Notes: generated by a model from the letters alone, not told the origin. Counted from the first letter of the stretch, positions 50,724 to 59,584 are shown. The stretch is DNA of 64,000 nt from Candidatus Brevundimonas phytovorans (GCA_029203145.1 CP119309.1:1885001-1949000); one strand, 5' to 3'. Made by a program: numbers and translations.

Positions 50724-51731
50724 ATGCTCGTTGTTCGCCCCGCCGGCCCGGCCGACCTTCACCACCTGCTTGAACTGGCCATCCTGTCCGGCCCCGGCTT
50801 CACCAGCCTGCCCGAGGACGCCGATGTCCTGAGCGAGCGTCTGGAACTCAGCAAGGCCAGCTTCGAGGGCAGGATCGCGCCGGAAGAAGCCTGGTACACC
50901 CTGATGCTCGAAGACGGCGACACGGGCGACATCGACGGCATCGGCTCGGTCAAGGCGACCGTGGGGCTGAAGCGGCCCTTCTTCTCATTCCGCGTGGTCA
51001 ACAACACCGTCCAGTCGCCGTCGCTGGGCGTGAAGCTGAACCATCAGACCCTGGTCCTGGTGAATGAATGCACCGGCTGGACCGAGGTCGGCTCGCTGTT
51101 CCTCAAGGCCGACCGTCGAAAGGGCGGCGCCGGGCGCCTGCTCAGCCAGTCGCGCTACATGCTGATCGGGGCCCAGCCCGAACTGTTCGCCGACAACGTC
51201 CTGGCCGAGCTGCGCGGCGTCTTCACGCCCGACGGCTACTGCCCCTTCTGGGATCATGTGGCGCACAAGTTCTTCCCGATGGACTTCGACGACGCCGACC
51301 GCATGACCGGCTCGACCGACAAGCAGTTCATCCTCGACCTGGCTCCGCGCCACCCGATCTACATCGACCTGCTGCCCGAACCGGCCCGTGCCGTGATCGG
51401 CAAGGTCCACCCCCAGGGCGTGCCCGCCATGGCCCTGCTGGAAAGCGAGGGCTTCCGCCCCAACGGCCTGGTCGACATCTTCGACGCCGGCCCGACCGTG
51501 GCCTGCGGTCGTGACAATATCCGTACCGTCCGTGACGCCCGCGTCCTGACCGCCCGCATCAAAAATGAGGTCGAGGTCGAACTGCCCAGCCTCGTCTCGA
51601 CCGACAGCGTCTCGGCCTTCCGCGCCGTCCGCGCCCGCGTTCTGGTCGATGGCGACCTGGCCCGCATGACCCCCGACGTCGCCGCCGCCCTGAAGATCAA
51701 GGACGGCGCCACAGTTCGGGTGAAGTCGTGA
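50724..51731 (+). CDS. astA: Arginine N-succinyltransferase
   Basis: This 335-aa protein of the AstA family (GNAT-like fold) has the characteristic opening MLVVRPAGPADLHHLLELA, SLFLKADRRKGGAGRLLSQSRYML near 130, and DDADRMTGSTDKQFI near 188. It transfers succinyl from succinyl-CoA to arginine, the first step of the ammonia-producing AST route to glutamate. It follows the M20 hydrolase gene by 4 nt. Between it and astD lies a 154-bp repeat element, which may stabilise or punctuate the transcript. Confidence 0.95.
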   Translation: MLVVRPAGPADLHHLLELAILSGPGFTSLPEDADVLSERLELSKASFEGRIAPEEAWYTLMLEDGDTGDIDGIGSVKATVGLKRPFFSFRVVNNTVQSPSLGVKLNHQTLVLVNECTGWTEVGSLFLKADRRKGGAGRLLSQSRYMLIGAQPELFADNVLAELRGVFTPDGYCPFWDHVAHKFFPMDFDDADRMTGSTDKQFILDLAPRHPIYIDLLPEPARAVIGKVHPQGVPAMALLESEGFRPNGLVDIFDAGPTVACGRDNIRTVRDARVLTARIKNEVEVELPSLVSTDSVSAFRAVRARVLVDGDLARMTPDVAAALKIKDGATVRVKS

Positions 51732-51747
51732 GCCCCGCCGCCTTCTT

Positions 51748-51901
51748 CCTTCTCCACTCGGGGGAGAAGGTGGCTCGCGTAGAGAGACGGATGAGGGGGA
51801 CGCCTGCCCCACTCTCGACGTCAGCCCATCGCGCCCCCATTTCCACCCGCCCCCTCATCCGGGCGGTTTCGCCGCCCACCTTCTCCCCCGAGGGGAGAAG
51901 G
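51748..51901. repeat. REP-like palindromic element, copy A
   Basis: The 154-bp unit begins CCTTCTCCACTCGGGGGAG and ends CCCCGAGGGGAGAAGG, each end being itself a palindrome. Inner parts GGATGAGGGG and CCCCTCATCC are also inverted copies, so the whole could fold into one long hairpin. A related unit lies at 54985-55127 after astB. It occupies the astA-astD gap. Confidence 0.8.
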
Positions 51902-51912
51902 GGAGACTTCAA

Positions 51913-53331
51913 ATGACCCACTTTATCTCCACCAACCCCGCCACCGGCGAAACCGTCTGGGAAGGCGAAGCCGCCGCCCCGGAACAGGTCGGCGCCGCCG
52001 TCGAGGCCGCCCGCACCGCCTTCCCCGACTGGGCCGACCGCCCGCGTCAGGACCGCATCGACGCGGTCAAACGCTATCAGGCCATCCTGAAAGACCGCGC
52101 CCCCGAAATGGCCGAGGCCATCAGCCGCGAAACCGGCAAGGCCCTGTGGGAGACGAAAACCGAGCTGGCCTCGATGGCGGGCAAGGTCGACATCTCGATC
52201 CGCGCCTATGACGAGCGCACCGGCGAGCGCAGCACCGACACCGCCTTCGGTCGCGCCACTCTGCGCCACCGCCCGCACGGCGTCTCGGCGGTGCTCGGCC
52301 CGTTCAACTTCCCCGGCCATTTGCCCAACGGCCACATCGTCCCGGCCCTGCTGGCGGGCGACACGGTCGTGTTCAAGCCGTCCGAGGAAACGCCCCTGAC
52401 CGGCCAGTTGATGGCCGAATGCCTCGACGCCGCCGACCTGCCCAAGGGCGTGTTCAACATGGTGCAGGGCGGGCGCGACACCGGCGCAGCCCTGCTGGAT
52501 CAGCCCATCGACGCCCTGATGTTCACCGGCTCGGGCGCGGCGGGCGCGCACTTCCGACGCAAGTTCGCCGACGATCCCCACGTCATCCTGGCGCTGGAGC
52601 TGGGCGGCAATAACCCCCTGGTCGTGTGGGATGCCGCCGACGCCGAGGCCGTCGCCGGCATCGTGGTCCAGTCCGCCTTCGTCACCACCGGCCAGCGCTG
52701 CTCCTGCGCGCGCCGCCTGATCCTGCCGGAAGGCGCGGCGGGCGACGCCATCGTCGAGGCCGTGGCCGCCATGTCCGACCGCCTGAACTTCGCCCCCTGG
52801 GACAGCGATCCCGAGCCCTACGCCGGGCCGCTGATTTCGGAAACGGCGGCTCAGGCCGCGCTTCAGGCCCTGCAGCAACGCATCGATCTGGGCGCCAAGG
52901 TCATCCGCGCCTCAGGCCCGGTCGACAACCTGCCCGGCGCCTTCGTGAAGCCCGCCATCATCGACGTCACCGGGGTCGCGGTAGAGGACGAGGAAATGTT
53001 CGCCCCCTTCCTGCAAGTCCTCCGCGTCCCGACCTTCGACGCCGCCATCACCGCCGCCAACGCCACCAAATACGGCCTGTCCGCCGGTCTGGTCAGCGAC
53101 GATGCGAAGAACTGGGACCGCTTCATCAACCGCATCCGCGCAGGCGTGGTCAACTTCAACCGCCCGACCACGGGCGCGGCGGGCGACATGCCGTTCGGCG
53201 GCCTCGGCGCCTCCGGCAACCACCGCCCCAGCGCCTACTACGCCGCCGACTACTGCGCCTACCCGGTCGCCAGCTTCGAGGCTGGCGCGGTCAAGAACAT
53301 CGAAAGCGAGATCAAGGGGTTAAGGGCGTGA
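51913..53331 (+). CDS. astD: Succinylglutamate-semialdehyde dehydrogenase
   Basis: This 472-aa aldehyde dehydrogenase has Asn in GPFNFPGHLPNGH near 135 (AstD-type variant of the oxyanion site), Glu in LELGGNNP near 227, and catalytic Cys in GQRCSCAR near 260. The double Cys and the NFPGHLPNGH block are what I expect of AstD rather than other family members. It oxidises N-succinylglutamate semialdehyde with NAD. ATG 51913 follows GGGGAGA right at the end of the repeat element. Its stop overlaps the GTG of the next small gene. Confidence 0.94.
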   Translation: MTHFISTNPATGETVWEGEAAAPEQVGAAVEAARTAFPDWADRPRQDRIDAVKRYQAILKDRAPEMAEAISRETGKALWETKTELASMAGKVDISIRAYDERTGERSTDTAFGRATLRHRPHGVSAVLGPFNFPGHLPNGHIVPALLAGDTVVFKPSEETPLTGQLMAECLDAADLPKGVFNMVQGGRDTGAALLDQPIDALMFTGSGAAGAHFRRKFADDPHVILALELGGNNPLVVWDAADAEAVAGIVVQSAFVTTGQRCSCARRLILPEGAAGDAIVEAVAAMSDRLNFAPWDSDPEPYAGPLISETAAQAALQALQQRIDLGAKVIRASGPVDNLPGAFVKPAIIDVTGVAVEDEEMFAPFLQVLRVPTFDAAITAANATKYGLSAGLVSDDAKNWDRFINRIRAGVVNFNRPTTGAAGDMPFGGLGASGNHRPSAYYAADYCAYPVASFEAGAVKNIESEIKGLRA

Positions 53332-53642
53332 GTTCCGACTCCGTCGGCCGTTCGCTACAGACCGGTGCCTGGTCGACGCTCGTCTGGACGGCGCTGAGCT
53401 TCGCCATTGCCAGCCTTGCGCTAAACCTTCTTCTTCACTTCGACGCCGACAAGGCAGACGGCTACGTGTGGTCCGCGCTCTTCGGGGGCTGTATGGCTGC
53501 AGGTGCGGTTCGCGCGCATCTAGCGGGACGCCGCCGGATCGCCGTCGTTCTCATCGCTATCGCGGGCCTTGCGGCCGTTGGCATGCACTTCCTGCATGTG
53601 GCGATGTCGCCCGCGCCTCTCGACCCCGTCGTGCAAAAATGA
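53328..53642 (+). CDS. Small membrane protein inside the ast operon
   Basis: This 104-aa protein starts at GTG 53328 (GTGA overlap with astD) and ends 4 nt into astB (ATGA), so it is held between them by overlaps on both sides. It has three hydrophobic stretches at about 17-37, 47-63 and 71-91 with a basic turn HLAGRRR. No family is recognised. The base composition is less GC-biased at third positions than in astD and astB. The tight overlaps argue that it is a real gene. Confidence 0.7.
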   Translation: MSSDSVGRSLQTGAWSTLVWTALSFAIASLALNLLLHFDADKADGYVWSALFGGCMAAGAVRAHLAGRRRIAVVLIAIAGLAAVGMHFLHVAMSPAPLDPVVQK

Positions 53643-54973
53643 CCGCCATCGAAGCCAACGCCGACGGTCTGATCGGCCCGACCCACTCCTATGCGGGCCT
53701 GTCGCCGGGCAATCTCGCCTCCAGCCTGAACAAGGGCGAGGCGTCGAACCCCCGCGCGGCCGTGTTGCAGGGCCTCGACAAGATGAAGCGTCTGGCTGAA
53801 CTGGGCCTGCCCCAGTTCGTCCTGCCGCCGCATGAACGGCCCAACATCCCCTTCCTGCGCTCGCTCGGCTTCTCAGGTAATGACAAGACGGTGCTGGCCA
53901 AGGCTTGGCGCGACGCGCCCGCCTTCGCCGCCGCCGCCTGTTCGGCCTCGCCCATGTGGGCCGCCAACGCCGCGACCGTGACGCCCAGCGCCGACGCCGC
54001 TGACGGCCGGGTCCACTTCACCCCCGCCAACCTGCACACCAACCTGCACCGCTCGCTGGAGCACGCCCAGACCAAGCGCGCGCTGAACGCCCTCTTCCCC
54101 GACGCGACCCGGTTCGCCGTCCATGACGCCCTGCCCGCCGTCGCCCATCTGGCCGACGAGGGCGCCGCCAACCACGTCCGCCTGTGCGCCACGCACGGCG
54201 GGCGCGGGGTCAATCTGCTGGTCTGGGGTCGCGAGGCCTTCGAGCCCTGGGACGGCCGCTTCCCCGCCCGCCAAACGCGCGAGGCGTCCGAAGCCGTCGT
54301 CCGCCGTCACGAGGCCGGTCGCCCGGTTCTGGCCCAGCAGTCGCGCGCGGCCATCGACGGCGGGACCTTCCACAACGACGTGGTCTGCGTCGGCGCCCTG
54401 GACACCCTCTTCTTCCACGAGCTGGCGTTTGAAGACACGGACGCGACCAAGGCCGCCATCCGCCGCGCCGCCGACGGCCTGTTCGAGCCCCAGTTCGTCG
54501 AGGTCTCCGCCGCCGACCTGCCGCTGGCCGACGCCATCAGCAGCTATCTGTTCAACTCCATGCTGATCCAGATTCCGGGCGAGGACCGCCTGACCCTGAT
54601 CTGCCCGACCGAGACCCGCGACAACGCCCGCAGCCATGCGGTCGCGCAAGCGCTCGCCGCCTCCAACGGCCCCATCGGCCGGGTCGAATATGTCGATGTG
54701 CGCCAATCGATGCGCAACGGCGGCGGCCCCGCCTGCCTGCGCCTGCGCGTCGTCCTGACCGAGGACGAACTGGCCGCGACCAATCCCGCCATGCGGATGA
54801 CGGATGACCTTCACGCCCGCCTCTCGGGCTGGGCGACCCGCTGGTATCGCGAGACCCTGATCGCTCAGGATCTGGCCGACCCCGACCTGCTGGACGAAAC
54901 GCGCGGCGCGCTGGACGAACTGACCGGGATATTGGCGCTGGGAACGGACTTCTATCCGTTCCAGCGAGACTAG
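53639..54973 (+). CDS. astB: N-succinylarginine dihydrolase
   Basis: This 444-aa protein of the AstB family (guanidine-modifying fold) begins EANADGLIGPTHSYAGLSPGN and contains the catalytic Cys in NGGGPACLRLRVVL near 365, with a His in GGTFHNDVVCVG near 245, as in E. coli AstB. It hydrolyses succinylarginine to succinylornithine, CO2 and ammonia. With astA, astD and the M20 gene the operon covers the route except succinylornithine transaminase (AstC), which an ArgD elsewhere may replace. Confidence 0.95.
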   Translation: MTAIEANADGLIGPTHSYAGLSPGNLASSLNKGEASNPRAAVLQGLDKMKRLAELGLPQFVLPPHERPNIPFLRSLGFSGNDKTVLAKAWRDAPAFAAAACSASPMWAANAATVTPSADAADGRVHFTPANLHTNLHRSLEHAQTKRALNALFPDATRFAVHDALPAVAHLADEGAANHVRLCATHGGRGVNLLVWGREAFEPWDGRFPARQTREASEAVVRRHEAGRPVLAQQSRAAIDGGTFHNDVVCVGALDTLFFHELAFEDTDATKAAIRRAADGLFEPQFVEVSAADLPLADAISSYLFNSMLIQIPGEDRLTLICPTETRDNARSHAVAQALAASNGPIGRVEYVDVRQSMRNGGGPACLRLRVVLTEDELAATNPAMRMTDDLHARLSGWATRWYRETLIAQDLADPDLLDETRGALDELTGILALGTDFYPFQRD

Positions 54974-54984
54974 CCCGAACCAAT

Positions 54985-55127
54985 CCTTCTCCCCTTGGGG
55001 GAGAAGGTGGGCGGCAAAGCCGCTCGGATGAGGGGTAGGTTCGATAAAGTCACGACGACCGCCTGAGGCCCACCGCCCCCTCATCCGTCATGCTCCGCAC
55101 GACACCTTCTCCCCCGAGGGGAGAAGG
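54985..55127. repeat. REP-like palindromic element, copy B
   Basis: The 143-bp unit begins CCTTCTCCCCTTGGGGGAG and ends with CCCCGAGGGGAGAAGG, with inner inverted copies CGGATGAGGGG and CCCCTCATCCG. It has the same architecture as copy A at 51748 and lies 11 nt after the astB stop codon. It may act as a transcript end. Confidence 0.8.
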
Positions 55128-55310
55128 AAGTTCGCGCAAGCGTCACAACTTCGTGGCGCAATCCCTGGAAAACATGGGATTCACGCCCGTCCGACACGCC
55201 TTCCCTCGCCTGCCCTTCCCCACGCGCCATAATCCCCTCCCGGTCAGCGCCACGGAGGGGATTTCAGACGATTCAGACGAATTGGACTCTGTTTTTTCGA
55301 CAGCCGACCG
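55128..55310. other. Non-coding gap with a hairpin, 3' of phhA
   Basis: Together with copy B this makes a 337-nt gap between astB and phhA. AATCCCCTCC (55231-55240) and GGAGGGGATT (55254-55263) form a perfect 10-bp stem with a 13-nt loop, 47 nt past the phhA stop codon. It is a possible terminator, though no T run follows it on the minus strand. A tandem 9-mer TTCAGACGA occurs twice at about 55263-55280. No gene was recognised. Confidence 0.5.
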
Positions 55311-56186
55311 TCAGGCCGCGAACCGTCCGCCCTTGGCCGCATAGGCCTGCGTTCCGCGCGTGAACACCTTGTCGCTCGGCAGGATGGTGTCGATCGGCAG
55401 GTCCTCGGCCCCCTTCAATCGCTCATACAGCGGCCCGAAGTCCTGCAGCGTCACCGCCTTCAGTTCCTCGATGCTGTCGATGACGAAATAGACCTGCTGG
55501 AAATCGTCGATCCGGTAGAGGGTCTTCATCACCCGCTCCAGATCGAAGCCCAGGCGGTTGGGCGAGGCGTCTTCCAGGCTGAAGACGCTTTCGGTCGCCG
55601 AGGAGACGATGCCCGCGCCATAGATGCGAAGGCCGTCGGCCTCCTTCATCAGGCCGAACTCGACCGTGTACCAGTAGAGCCGCGCCAGCTTGTCCAGCAT
55701 CCCCAGCGACGCCGCCCGCTGCCCGCCCTTGCCGTAGGCCTCCATATAGGCGGCGAAGTCGGGGTCGGTCAGCATCGGCACATGGCCGAAGACGTCGTGG
55801 AAGATGTCGGGTTCCTGCAGGTAGTCCAGCTGATCCGGCTTCCTGATGAACTGACCCGAGACGAAGCGGCGGTTGGCCAGGTGATCGAAGAAGACGTCCT
55901 CGGGCACCAGTCCGGGCACGCAGACCACGGTCCAGCCGGTCAGGGCCTGCAGCTTGGGGTTCATCACCTCGAAGTCAGGGATGCCGCCGGTATTGAGGTC
56001 CAGGGCGTCAAGCCCGCGCATATAGGCGTCGCAGGCGCGGCCCGGCAGGATCTTCATCTGCCGGGCGTAGAGCGTGTTCCAGGTCTCATGCTCGACCTCG
56101 GTATAGGCGTCCCAGTTCTGCGGGATGGTCCAGTCGGCGGCGGCGCCTTCCGGCGGGGCTTCAAAGACGTGTTCGAAATCGGACAT
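55311..56186 (-). CDS. phhA: Phenylalanine 4-hydroxylase
   Basis: This 291-aa monomeric bacterial aromatic amino acid hydroxylase has iron ligands H130 and H135 in IFHDVFGHVPML and E176 in YWYTVEFGLM, plus the pterin-site stretch RRFVSGQFIRKPDQLDYLQEPD before them. It converts phenylalanine to tyrosine with tetrahydropterin and oxygen. Length and the absence of a regulatory ACT domain fit bacterial PhhA. ATG 56186 is preceded by GAGGAGCG; an upstream in-frame start would add 22 unlike residues. No pterin recycling gene (phhB) is adjacent. Confidence 0.95.
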   Translation of the reverse strand: MSDFEHVFEAPPEGAAADWTIPQNWDAYTEVEHETWNTLYARQMKILPGRACDAYMRGLDALDLNTGGIPDFEVMNPKLQALTGWTVVCVPGLVPEDVFFDHLANRRFVSGQFIRKPDQLDYLQEPDIFHDVFGHVPMLTDPDFAAYMEAYGKGGQRAASLGMLDKLARLYWYTVEFGLMKEADGLRIYGAGIVSSATESVFSLEDASPNRLGFDLERVMKTLYRIDDFQQVYFVIDSIEELKAVTLQDFGPLYERLKGAEDLPIDTILPSDKVFTRGTQAYAAKGGRFAA

Positions 56187-56258
56187 GGGAACGCTCCTCG
56201 CGGCTCTGACGGCCGTTGGGGGCAGATTAGCGCGCCAAACGGCCGTCGTCACGCACGC

Positions 56259-56573
56259 CTATTGCAGCGTTTGCGAGCGCGGCGCGTGACGCCCCTGGGC
56301 GTCGACGGTGAACCACTCCCGCTCGTCCTCGCGCGACAGGGGCTCGATTTCGGGCGTCGCCACCAGGGCCTCTTCGGCGGCGTAGGCGATCACTCCGCCT
56401 TCGGCGTCGGCGACGAGGATGCGATAGAAGGGCTGATCGCTGGCGACCACGCCCGTCTCTGCGGCCGGGCCTGCGTAGGATGCGTCCACATCCATGACCA
56501 GGCCGTGGAAGGCGTGGTCGCGATGCCGGACGATCTGTCCAAGGCCAAACCGGGCTGTGTGAACCTGGGTCAT
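56259..56573 (-). CDS. hspQ: Heat shock protein HspQ (hemimethylated-DNA-binding YccV-like domain)
   Basis: This 104-aa protein has the HspQ/YccV domain: ARFGLGQIVRHRDHAFHGLVMDVD, then DQPFYRILVAD and YAAEEALV. In enterobacteria HspQ modulates Lon specificity and binds hemimethylated DNA. ATG 56573 was chosen; the longer open frame runs into the promoter region of the divergent ppx/gppA gene. It lies 72 nt upstream of phhA in the same direction, so they may be co-transcribed. Confidence 0.9.
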   Translation of the reverse strand: MTQVHTARFGLGQIVRHRDHAFHGLVMDVDASYAGPAAETGVVASDQPFYRILVADAEGGVIAYAAEEALVATPEIEPLSREDEREWFTVDAQGRHAPRSQTLQ

Positions 56574-56706
56574 GTTGCAACATCTACGCCCCGCAAGTTG
56601 AAGCGGATGCATCGCGCTCTGTTCATCTTTCCGACAGGTAGGACTTGGCGTGACTGTCGCTTGCGGTTTACCTTGATCGGGACGGGCGCCGCATCGGACC
56701 GCCCAC

Positions 56707-57843
56707 ATGAAAGCTCGGCCCATGCCGGAGACCCCTGGCGCGCCCTCCCGGCGCGACGCGCGGTCCCAGCCCACGAAGTCCCGCGATTCAGGGACTTCCG
56801 GTCGTGATGCGCCCCTCTATGGCGCGCTCGACCTGGGGACCAATAACTGCCGCCTGCTGATCGCGCGCCCGTCGCGCGACGGGTTCCGGGTGGTCGACAG
56901 CTTCAGCCGCATCGTGCGTCTGGGCGAAGGCCTGTCGCACACCGGCCGGCTGGACGACCGCGCCATGGACCGGGCCTATGAGGCTTTGGCCCTGTGCGCC
57001 GAGCGCGTGGCCCGCAAGGGGCTGGACCCCAACCGTCTGACCGCCGTCGCCACCCAGGCCTGCCGCGCCGCCGACAATGGCGAGGCCTTCATCGAACGGG
57101 TGCGTCGCGGCACCGGGTTGAAGCTCAGGATCATCGACCCGGCGGAGGAAGCCGGCCTCTCCGTCGCCGGCTGCCTCAACCTGTTCGACCCCCGGGCCGA
57201 GGCGGTGCTGGTCATCGACGTGGGCGGCGGCTCGACCGAACTGTCCTGGCTGACGCGCGGCGCGCGGGGCTTTGAAAGCAAGGGCTGGATGTCGGCACCC
57301 CTGGGCGTCGTCACCCTGGCCGAGCGCCACCCGGAGCCGGCCGGCGACACCGAGGCCTGGTACGAGGCCATGGTCGCTGACGTGGGCGAACATCTGGCCG
57401 CGGGCGGTCCCAACGACGCCTCGGTGCGCCCCCTGTTCGAGAGCGGACGGGTGCACATGGTCGGCACCTCCGGGGCCATCACCAGCCTGGCGGGCATCCA
57501 TCTGGGCCTGCGCCGCTATCAGCGCGACCTGGTCGACGGCCTGTGGATGACGCGCGGCGACTGCGAGGCGGCGGCCTTGCGGCTCAAACGGCTGGGACCC
57601 GCGGGTCGAGCGGCGGAAAGCTGCATCGGGCCGGACCGCGCCGATCTGGTGCTGGCCGGCGCGGCGATTCTGGAGGCTGTGCAGCGCGCCTGGCCGTGCG
57701 AGCGCGTGCGTGTCGCCGACCGAGGCCTGCGCGAGGGCCTGCTGCTGCAAAGAATGCGCGAGGACCGCCAGAAACCCCGCCGACGCCGTCGCCGGGGCCG
57801 CTCAGGCTCTGGAAATCAGGCCGCGGGTGCTCCGGCGACCTGA
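56707..57843 (+). CDS. Exopolyphosphatase / pppGpp phosphatase (Ppx/GppA family)
   Basis: This 378-aa ASKHA-fold phosphatase has phosphate-binding loops YGALDLGTNNCRLLIA near 38-53 and VLVIDVGGGSTELSW near 164-178, and the Glu/Arg-containing motif AVATQACRAADNG near 115. About 35 N-terminal residues rich in Arg/Ser/Pro precede the domain and the tail is basic (RRRRRGRSGSG). It lacks the C-terminal HD domain of long E. coli-type enzymes, as in many alphaproteobacteria. Its last 28 nt overlap the 3' end of the convergent cyclophilin gene. Confidence 0.9.
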   Translation: MKARPMPETPGAPSRRDARSQPTKSRDSGTSGRDAPLYGALDLGTNNCRLLIARPSRDGFRVVDSFSRIVRLGEGLSHTGRLDDRAMDRAYEALALCAERVARKGLDPNRLTAVATQACRAADNGEAFIERVRRGTGLKLRIIDPAEEAGLSVAGCLNLFDPRAEAVLVIDVGGGSTELSWLTRGARGFESKGWMSAPLGVVTLAERHPEPAGDTEAWYEAMVADVGEHLAAGGPNDASVRPLFESGRVHMVGTSGAITSLAGIHLGLRRYQRDLVDGLWMTRGDCEAAALRLKRLGPAGRAAESCIGPDRADLVLAGAAILEAVQRAWPCERVRVADRGLREGLLLQRMREDRQKPRRRRRRGRSGSGNQAAGAPAT

Positions 57844-58700
57844 ACCGGGAGGTCGATGTCACAGACCGAGAAGTCCGCGCCCCTGGCCTGACGCGCCGCA
57901 TCGGCCAGGGCGCGAAACTGCGGCGAGGCCGTATCCAGCACCCGCGCCGTCGGACGCTCGGCCGCCGGCAGATCCGACGCGACCCGCACCCGCGTCATGC
58001 GGTCCGGGTCGGTGACGATGCCGTCGGGGTTGGGGCTGAACTTCAGGGCCCGCACCACGTCGAGCCCGGAAATCACCCGCCCCCAGATCGTGTAGCGCTT
58101 GTCCAGCGAGGGATAGGGCTGGCGCATCAGGAAGAACTGGCTGTTGGCGCTGTCGGGGGCCTCATCGCGCGCCATCCCGGCAACGCCAGGACAATACAGA
58201 CCCCAGGCGTGAACCTTGTGGTCCCCCGTCGTAGCCATGACGGCGTCAGGCTGGGTCTGAACCGGCAGGGAGTGCAGGAAGCCCAGCACGGCCCCGGTGG
58301 GCGCGGCCACCGCCGTGAACGGCGTCTGAGCGTCGCGGCGGAAGGTGAACTCAGCCTTCAGGTCGGGATAGGGGCTCTGGCCCTCGCCGGTGCCCAGGGG
58401 GTCGCCGGTCTGGGCCATGAACTGATCGATGACCCGATGCCAGAGCTGACCGTCATAGAAGCCGCGCCCCGCCAGAAGCCGGATACGCTCGACATGGCCG
58501 GGCGCGACCTCGGGGGCCAGTTCGACCAGGATGCGGCCCTTGCTGGTGTCGATCACCAGCAGATTCTCGGGCAAGACCGTCCGCCACTCGCTCGCGGACA
58601 CGGCGGGCGCCGCAGCGACGACCGGCGCCGCCTCCTGCGCCCACGCCGCATCCGCCAGCATCAGGGCGGACACCGCCGCCAAGCCCGTTGAAAAGCGCAT
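57816..58700 (-). CDS. Exported peptidyl-prolyl cis-trans isomerase (cyclophilin type), paralogue 1
   Basis: This 294-aa protein has a signal peptide (about 1-22, AWA cleavage) and a cyclophilin domain with LWHRVIDQFMAQTGDP (catalytic Arg in the F/WHRVI motif), LGFL-type core and DSANSQFFL. It folds periplasmic proteins at prolyl bonds. It is 26 nt downstream of a clear paralogue, so the pair arose by tandem duplication. In this copy the motif is WHRVI instead of FHRVI and the insert before DSANSQFF differs (ATTGDHKVHAWGLYCPG), so substrate preference may have shifted. Confidence 0.9.
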   Translation of the reverse strand: MRFSTGLAAVSALMLADAAWAQEAAPVVAAAPAVSASEWRTVLPENLLVIDTSKGRILVELAPEVAPGHVERIRLLAGRGFYDGQLWHRVIDQFMAQTGDPLGTGEGQSPYPDLKAEFTFRRDAQTPFTAVAAPTGAVLGFLHSLPVQTQPDAVMATTGDHKVHAWGLYCPGVAGMARDEAPDSANSQFFLMRQPYPSLDKRYTIWGRVISGLDVVRALKFSPNPDGIVTDPDRMTRVRVASDLPAAERPTARVLDTASPQFRALADAARQARGADFSVCDIDLPVQVAGAPAA

Positions 58701-58726
58701 CCTCGACCCTCCCCCGATCAGAAAAC

Positions 58727-59569
58727 TCAGCCGCCGGTAATCTGCACCACCGGCTGGACGTCACAGATGCCGAACTGGGCGCCGCGCGCGGTGCGGGCGG
58801 CCTCGACAGCGGCGTTGAAAGGCGCCGAACCCGGCACAGCCACGCGCACCGTGGGGCGCTGGCTTTCCGGCAGGGCCGAGGCCAGTTGCACCTTGGTCAT
58901 GATGTCGGGGTCGGCGACCTTGCCGTCTTCGGCGTCGCTGCCGGCCTTCAGCGCCTTGACCACGTCCAGCCCTTGAACCACGCGACCAAAGGTCGTGTAG
59001 CCGCCGTTCAGGTTGTCGTTCTGACCCGTCATCAGGAAGAACTGGCTGTTGGCGCTGTCGGGCGAGCCCGCGCGCGCCATGCCCGCCACCCCGGGGCAGA
59101 ACAGGCCGCTGGCCCCGACCTTCAGATCGGCGGTAACGAACATCTGGGCGTCCGGCTGGGTGGCGACCGGCAAGCTGCCCATGATCCCGCGCACGCCCGG
59201 TCCGCTGTTCTCGACCGCGACAAAGCCGCTGTCGCGACCGCGTCGGAAGCTGAACTCGCCCTTCAGATCGGGCAGATCGCTGCCGCCCGCGCCGGTGCCC
59301 TGTGGGTCGCCGGTCTGAGCCATGAAGTTCGGGATGACGCGGTGGAATTTCAGGCCGTCATAGAAGCCGCGATTGGTCAGGGTGCGGATACGCTCGATAT
59401 GGCTCGGCGCCACGCGCGGCTCCAACTCGACCAAGACCCGGCCCTTGGAGGTGTCGATCACCATCAGGTTCTCGGGTGCGACCGTGCGCCATTCCGAAGC
59501 GGTCTGGGCGACCGCGCCGCCCGCGAACATCGAGACCGCAGCGGCGGCCAGAAGCATCTTGAAGGTCAT
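58727..59569 (-). CDS. Exported peptidyl-prolyl cis-trans isomerase (cyclophilin type), paralogue 2
   Basis: This 280-aa protein has a signal peptide (about 1-21, VAQ) and a cyclophilin domain with canonical LKFHRVIPNFMAQTGDPQGTG and SPDSANSQFFLMTG. The opening of the mature part (ASEWRTVAPENLMVIDTSKGRVLVELE) is almost the same as in paralogue 1. It comes 15 nt after coaD and is probably co-transcribed with it and with paralogue 1. The coaD-cyclophilin-cyclophilin arrangement next to gyrA is what I recall from Caulobacter relatives. Confidence 0.92.
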   Translation of the reverse strand: MTFKMLLAAAAVSMFAGGAVAQTASEWRTVAPENLMVIDTSKGRVLVELEPRVAPSHIERIRTLTNRGFYDGLKFHRVIPNFMAQTGDPQGTGAGGSDLPDLKGEFSFRRGRDSGFVAVENSGPGVRGIMGSLPVATQPDAQMFVTADLKVGASGLFCPGVAGMARAGSPDSANSQFFLMTGQNDNLNGGYTTFGRVVQGLDVVKALKAGSDAEDGKVADPDIMTKVQLASALPESQRPTVRVAVPGSAPFNAAVEAARTARGAQFGICDVQPVVQITGG

Positions 59570-59584
59570 TCTTAGTCCTGAAAT

